From CATQHD01 sp965243165 (GTDB lineage: Bacteria; Actinomycetota; Acidimicrobiia; Spongiisociales; Spongiisociaceae), in assembly GCA_965243165.1 (NCBI GenBank), contig OZ251535.1:1426001-1490000 (forward strand): a stretch of 64,000 bases of DNA. The letters are read 5' to 3'. Shown here piece by piece: positions 60,671 to 64,000 of the stretch. How positions within the stretch are numbered: position 1 is the first letter of the stretch; each line of letters opens with the position of its first letter. Position numbers and translations under genes: made by a program. Below the pieces are notes generated by a model that saw only the letters and a program-made list of their open reading frames with translations, did no database searches and had not been told where the DNA came from.

Positions 60671-63600
60671 CTTCTGATGCACGGCTTGCTCCGGAGGCCG
60701 GCCAGAAGTTCGATCGGCTCAGGTCGCTGTTGCGGGAGATGTTTCAGCTCGACCGAGGCGACCTCGACTTCGGCCTGTATCGGATAATGAATCTCAAGTC
60801 GGAGGTAATCACCAAGTTCCTCGACGAAGACCTTTTACCTGGTGTGAAAGAAACACTGCGGCTGACCAGCGAAGAGGACCGTATAAGCTTGAAGGAGCAG
60901 ATACGAAAATTCGAGAAGACAGCTAAAGGCATGGGGTTCAATCCTGAGGACAGCGGCGAGTACAGCAAATTGAGACATCGATACCGCGAAGCGTCAAAGG
61001 ATGCTGACGCCGAAGCCGATGTCTATAACCTTCTCACAAACTTCTTTTCCCGCTACTATGTTGAGGGTGATTTTATTTCACAACGCCGCTACTCGAGCGG
61101 CGGCCGTTCTTCTTACCTTATCCCTTATGATGGAGAAGAGGTAAAACTACATTGGGCCAATGCAGATCAATACTATATTAAAACAACGGAAAATTATGCT
61201 TCTTATTCTTTTACGGTTGGTTCCCAGACAGATGTTAGACGGATTTCCTTTGAGATTGTGAAGGCCGATAATGAAAAGGACAACATCAAAGAAGCAAACA
61301 ACAAGCAACGACGTTTTGTGCTTAGCGACGATAGAGGAGCTATTGACGTCAGCAGTGACCAGATCTTTGTTCGCTTTGAGCATCGTCCTATTACAGCCAG
61401 TGAAAAAAGGCGCTGGCCGGCAAGCACTAAACAACAGCTTAGAATAAATCAAGATACGGAAAAGCGAATATTGGATAAGGTAGATTCAAATTGGCATATT
61501 CCTTTGACCACACTAGATCCTACCGGTGCCAACGGGGAGCGAACATTATTGGGAAAGCATATTGATCGCTATACATCCAAGAACAGCTTCGATTACTTTA
61601 TCCATAAGGATTTGAAGGGATTCTTAAGCCGCGAGATGGATGTGTTTTTGAACACCGAAGTCTTGAAGCCCTTTGACTTGGAGATGGGAGACTCTTCCCG
61701 ATTAGATCGAGCTTTGGCGCGGGTGAGAGCCGTTCGGTTCATCGGAAGCAAGATAATTGATTTCTTGGCACAACTCGAGGACTTCCAGAAACAACTGTGG
61801 CTCAAGAAAAAGTTTGTCCTAGACACTCAGTGGTGTGTTACTTTGGATAGAGTTCCAGAACGGCTGCTTCCGGAGATCGTTGCCAATGAAGCGCAATGTG
61901 AGGAATGGATAAGGCTATTTGCTGTGGACGAGATAGAGGGTGATACAACAAACGGTAACACAACCTGGAGTGATCCGCCAAGTATAGAGTTCTTAAAGGC
62001 CAACCCCTACCTCATTGTAGATACAGGATTCTTTGACGGCCATTTTAAACAGCGATTGTTAGCAGCACTGTCAGAACGGGGCTCGCTGCACTGCCAGATG
62101 GATGGGCTGCTGATACACGGAGAAAATTTTCAGGCTATTAACCTATTGAAAGCACAATACAACTCACAGATCAAGGCAGTCTATATTGATCCCCCATTCA
62201 ATACCAATGCCTCCGCAATCTTGTACAAGAATGGCTATAAGGATTCCTCGTGGATGTCGTTGATGAAAAACCGACTCTCGCTTGTGCAGTTCCTGTTGCA
62301 ACAAAGCGGCATTATTTGTGTTGCTATTGACGATACAGAAATATCAGTTTTAAGATCTATCATGGCCGGAATATATTCGACCGAGATGGGTGTTGCCGTC
62401 GTTTGCTCAAATCCACGGGGCAGGAAGACCCGCGGCCGCTTGGCTCCAGCACATGAGTATGCCTTGTTCTACTCTAAAGATGAAGACGCTGTGCTTGCGG
62501 CACTTCCTAAAACAGATAAAGGCCGCAATAGCAGCTATCCATATGAAGATAGAAAAGGCTTTTTTACATGGATGAGCCTTGTACGTACCGGTACCAATTC
62601 CTTGAGGCAAGATAGACCTAAGCTCTACTATCCTATCTTCGTTAGCGAAACCGACGAGATGCGTATTCCTGAAATGGAATGGAATGAATCAACGAGAGTT
62701 TGGGATATTCTTGAGGAGAAATATCCAGATGAATATGAAGTATATCCTACTAGATCGAACGGGGATGATATTATAGAAGGTAACTGGCATCGTGGGCATA
62801 CTAAGATTGTTGATGCTCCCGAAGAATACCGTGTTCATAGGACTAGGAAGGGCGAGATAAGAATTCAATTCAAGGCACGCATGGATGAAGAATCTCCACC
62901 GGTTACTTGGTGGGGTAATTCTAAGTACGATTCAGGAAATGGGACTAAGAGGTTGACTGCAATGTTTGGAAGTAAGGTTTTTGACTTTCCCAAATCTGTT
63001 GATTTGGTCAAAGATTGCATTGTTACTTCATCAGCAGGCGACCCCGAGGCGTTGATAATGGATTTCTTTGGTGGATCGGGTACTACAGGCCACGCCGTTG
63101 TTGATATAAATCGGGCGACTAATACAAGGTTGAAATATATATTGGTTGAAGTAGGAGATCATTTTTCTAAGGTCCTTTTGCCAAGAATCAAAAAGATAAT
63201 ATACTCATCGAATTGGAAAAACGGTAAGCCAGTTTCACGACAAGGTATGACGACAGTCTTCAAGCGTGTGAGATTAGAGTCTTACGAAGACACTCTTGAT
63301 AGCCTTGAAGTCGGTTCGCCTTCTAAAGATATGAGAACTCTATTGAGGGAAAATGCAAAGATGAACGAAGATTATACGTTGAAGTATTTATTGAGTTCAG
63401 AGATATCAAACGGCACCCTTTTAAAGGTGGAAGAATTTTTGGATCCATATCAATATAGTATTGATGTTGTTGAGAATGGAGAACGTAGTAAGTCATTTGT
63501 CGATCTACCGGAAACCTTCAATTTTCTAATCGGCCTCAATGTTGAATCTTATCAACGAGTTGACGATATACTGGTCATTGCAGGTACCAGATCTACAGGT

Positions 63601-63822
63601 GAAAGGTGCCTTGTCCTCTGGCGCAACCTCAATGATATTGGTTACTCGGAGTTAGAAAATTGGTTCGATTCCAATAGAAATGACTTGGCTAAAGATATAG
63701 ATGTGATATATGTCAACGGAGATCATACACTGAATGCTATTCGGGGACCGGGTGAATCTTGGAGGGCAGAGAGCATCGAGCCTATCTTCAAGGACTTGAT
63801 GTTCGATGGCAGTGAGGTATAG
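60667..63822 (+). CDS. Site-specific DNA methyltransferase, beta class (type III-like)
   Basis: This 1,051-residue protein begins with a conserved helical domain (REMFQLDRGDLDFGLYRIMN) seen in large methylases paired with helicases. The catalytic motif DPPF is at 508-511 and the SAM-binding FFGGSGTTG at 800-808. The order DPPF before FGGSG marks the beta class of adenine-N6 or cytosine-N4 methylases, as in type III systems. The long flanks probably hold target recognition and partner contacts. After the first 150 or so bases the gene becomes clearly AT-richer than the window, a sign of transfer. A second gene follows two bases after the stop. Confidence 0.88.
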   Translation: MTSDARLAPEAGQKFDRLRSLLREMFQLDRGDLDFGLYRIMNLKSEVITKFLDEDLLPGVKETLRLTSEEDRISLKEQIRKFEKTAKGMGFNPEDSGEYSKLRHRYREASKDADAEADVYNLLTNFFSRYYVEGDFISQRRYSSGGRSSYLIPYDGEEVKLHWANADQYYIKTTENYASYSFTVGSQTDVRRISFEIVKADNEKDNIKEANNKQRRFVLSDDRGAIDVSSDQIFVRFEHRPITASEKRRWPASTKQQLRINQDTEKRILDKVDSNWHIPLTTLDPTGANGERTLLGKHIDRYTSKNSFDYFIHKDLKGFLSREMDVFLNTEVLKPFDLEMGDSSRLDRALARVRAVRFIGSKIIDFLAQLEDFQKQLWLKKKFVLDTQWCVTLDRVPERLLPEIVANEAQCEEWIRLFAVDEIEGDTTNGNTTWSDPPSIEFLKANPYLIVDTGFFDGHFKQRLLAALSERGSLHCQMDGLLIHGENFQAINLLKAQYNSQIKAVYIDPPFNTNASAILYKNGYKDSSWMSLMKNRLSLVQFLLQQSGIICVAIDDTEISVLRSIMAGIYSTEMGVAVVCSNPRGRKTRGRLAPAHEYALFYSKDEDAVLAALPKTDKGRNSSYPYEDRKGFFTWMSLVRTGTNSLRQDRPKLYYPIFVSETDEMRIPEMEWNESTRVWDILEEKYPDEYEVYPTRSNGDDIIEGNWHRGHTKIVDAPEEYRVHRTRKGEIRIQFKARMDEESPPVTWWGNSKYDSGNGTKRLTAMFGSKVFDFPKSVDLVKDCIVTSSAGDPEALIMDFFGGSGTTGHAVVDINRATNTRLKYILVEVGDHFSKVLLPRIKKIIYSSNWKNGKPVSRQGMTTVFKRVRLESYEDTLDSLEVGSPSKDMRTLLRENAKMNEDYTLKYLLSSEISNGTLLKVEEFLDPYQYSIDVVENGERSKSFVDLPETFNFLIGLNVESYQRVDDILVIAGTRSTGERCLVLWRNLNDIGYSELENWFDSNRNDLAKDIDVIYVNGDHTLNAIRGPGESWRAESIEPIFKDLMFDGSEV

Positions 63823-63823
63823 A

Positions 63824-64000
63824 ATGGCAGTTCTGCAAAACCGCCTAGTCTTGCAACACTTCATGTGTCGAGAGTTTGGCTATGAGAGCATTGATAAGAT
63901 GCTGGATCGGTTGCGCAGTGATGGTCATTCCTCTGAGATGAATCCGAACGGCGGTGAGAGCGGGTACGCCAGGGCATTGTTCCCGGATGGCCGCATCCAA
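63824..64000 (+). CDS. Start of a probable restriction/defence helicase (cut by window end)
   Basis: The ATG at 63824 lies one base after the methyltransferase stop; 59 codons are visible and the frame is open to the window end. The N-terminus (LQNRLVLQHFMCREFGYES, followed by a Leu/Arg-rich helix) resembles the start of large DEAD/DEAH-box helicases that accompany such methylases. No catalytic motif is in view, so the call rests on position and this weak resemblance. An alternative is another subunit of a type III-like restriction system. Confidence 0.5.
   Translation, partial: MAVLQNRLVLQHFMCREFGYESIDKMLDRLRSDGHSSEMNPNGGESGYARALFPDGRIQ

Overview
The window is GC-rich chromosome from an actinobacterium. 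The evidence is a division and cell-wall (dcw) cluster with SepF, YggT and DivIVA and no FtsA between ftsQ and ftsZ, a MurE carrying the DNPR (diaminopimelate-type) motif, a DUF3040 protein, many GTG starts with 4-base gene overlaps, and -10 boxes placed for leaderless transcripts. Two giant exported proteins with S-layer-homology (SLH) domains, duplicated aminotransferases and HyuA/HyuB genes are compatible with an uncultured Acidimicrobiia-like lineage. That placement is inference; no rRNA or tRNA is visible.

Layout. 1-4.7 kb: the end of a defence-type operon, a DUF1156 DNA methylase tail followed by a phospholipase-D/SNF2 helicase. 4.7-11 kb: a histidine phosphatase (-), DNA polymerase IV, DUF3040, a MerR regulator with a small overlapping gene, then on the minus strand a redoxin, an HNH nuclease and a Fur-family regulator. 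11.2-28.2 kb: the dcw run mraZ-rsmH-ftsL-ftsI-murE-mraY-murD-ftsW-murG-murC-murB-ftsQ-ftsZ-pgeF-yggS-sepF-yggT-divIVA, preceded by four MraZ boxes and lacking murF at its usual place. 28.3-37.4 kb: one gene for a protein of about 3,008 residues with a signal peptide, about twenty Calx-beta-like repeats, an Asp/His run, a Gly/Pro linker and three SLH repeats, preceded by a Fur/Zur-like operator. 37.6-46.8 kb: ileS (-), a small exported protein, dnaE, and an AroQ-hydrolase fusion (-). 46.9-60.6 kb: hyuA-hyuB, a second SLH protein with a beta-propeller-like end, then an aminotransferase-glutamine amidotransferase fusion, a second aminotransferase and a glutamine-synthetase-like ligase. 60.6-64 kb: a visibly AT-richer methyltransferase-helicase pair, probably a second defence module, cut by the window end.

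How the genes work together. The dcw genes supply peptidoglycan precursors (MurB, C, D, E, G and MraY), septal synthases (FtsW, FtsI, FtsL, FtsQ) and the Z-ring (FtsZ, SepF). The ligase, aminotransferase and amidotransferase set looks like a gamma-glutamylation route for amine catabolism, with the upstream HyuA/B possibly opening a cyclic amide. The two SLH proteins are probably cell-surface structures.

The intergenic stretches at 5.3-6.0, 8.55-9.28, 41.3-41.8 and 45.3-45.6 kb hold no genes. They carry a shared set of dispersed repeats with stem-loops, one of which shows a compensatory base change between copies.
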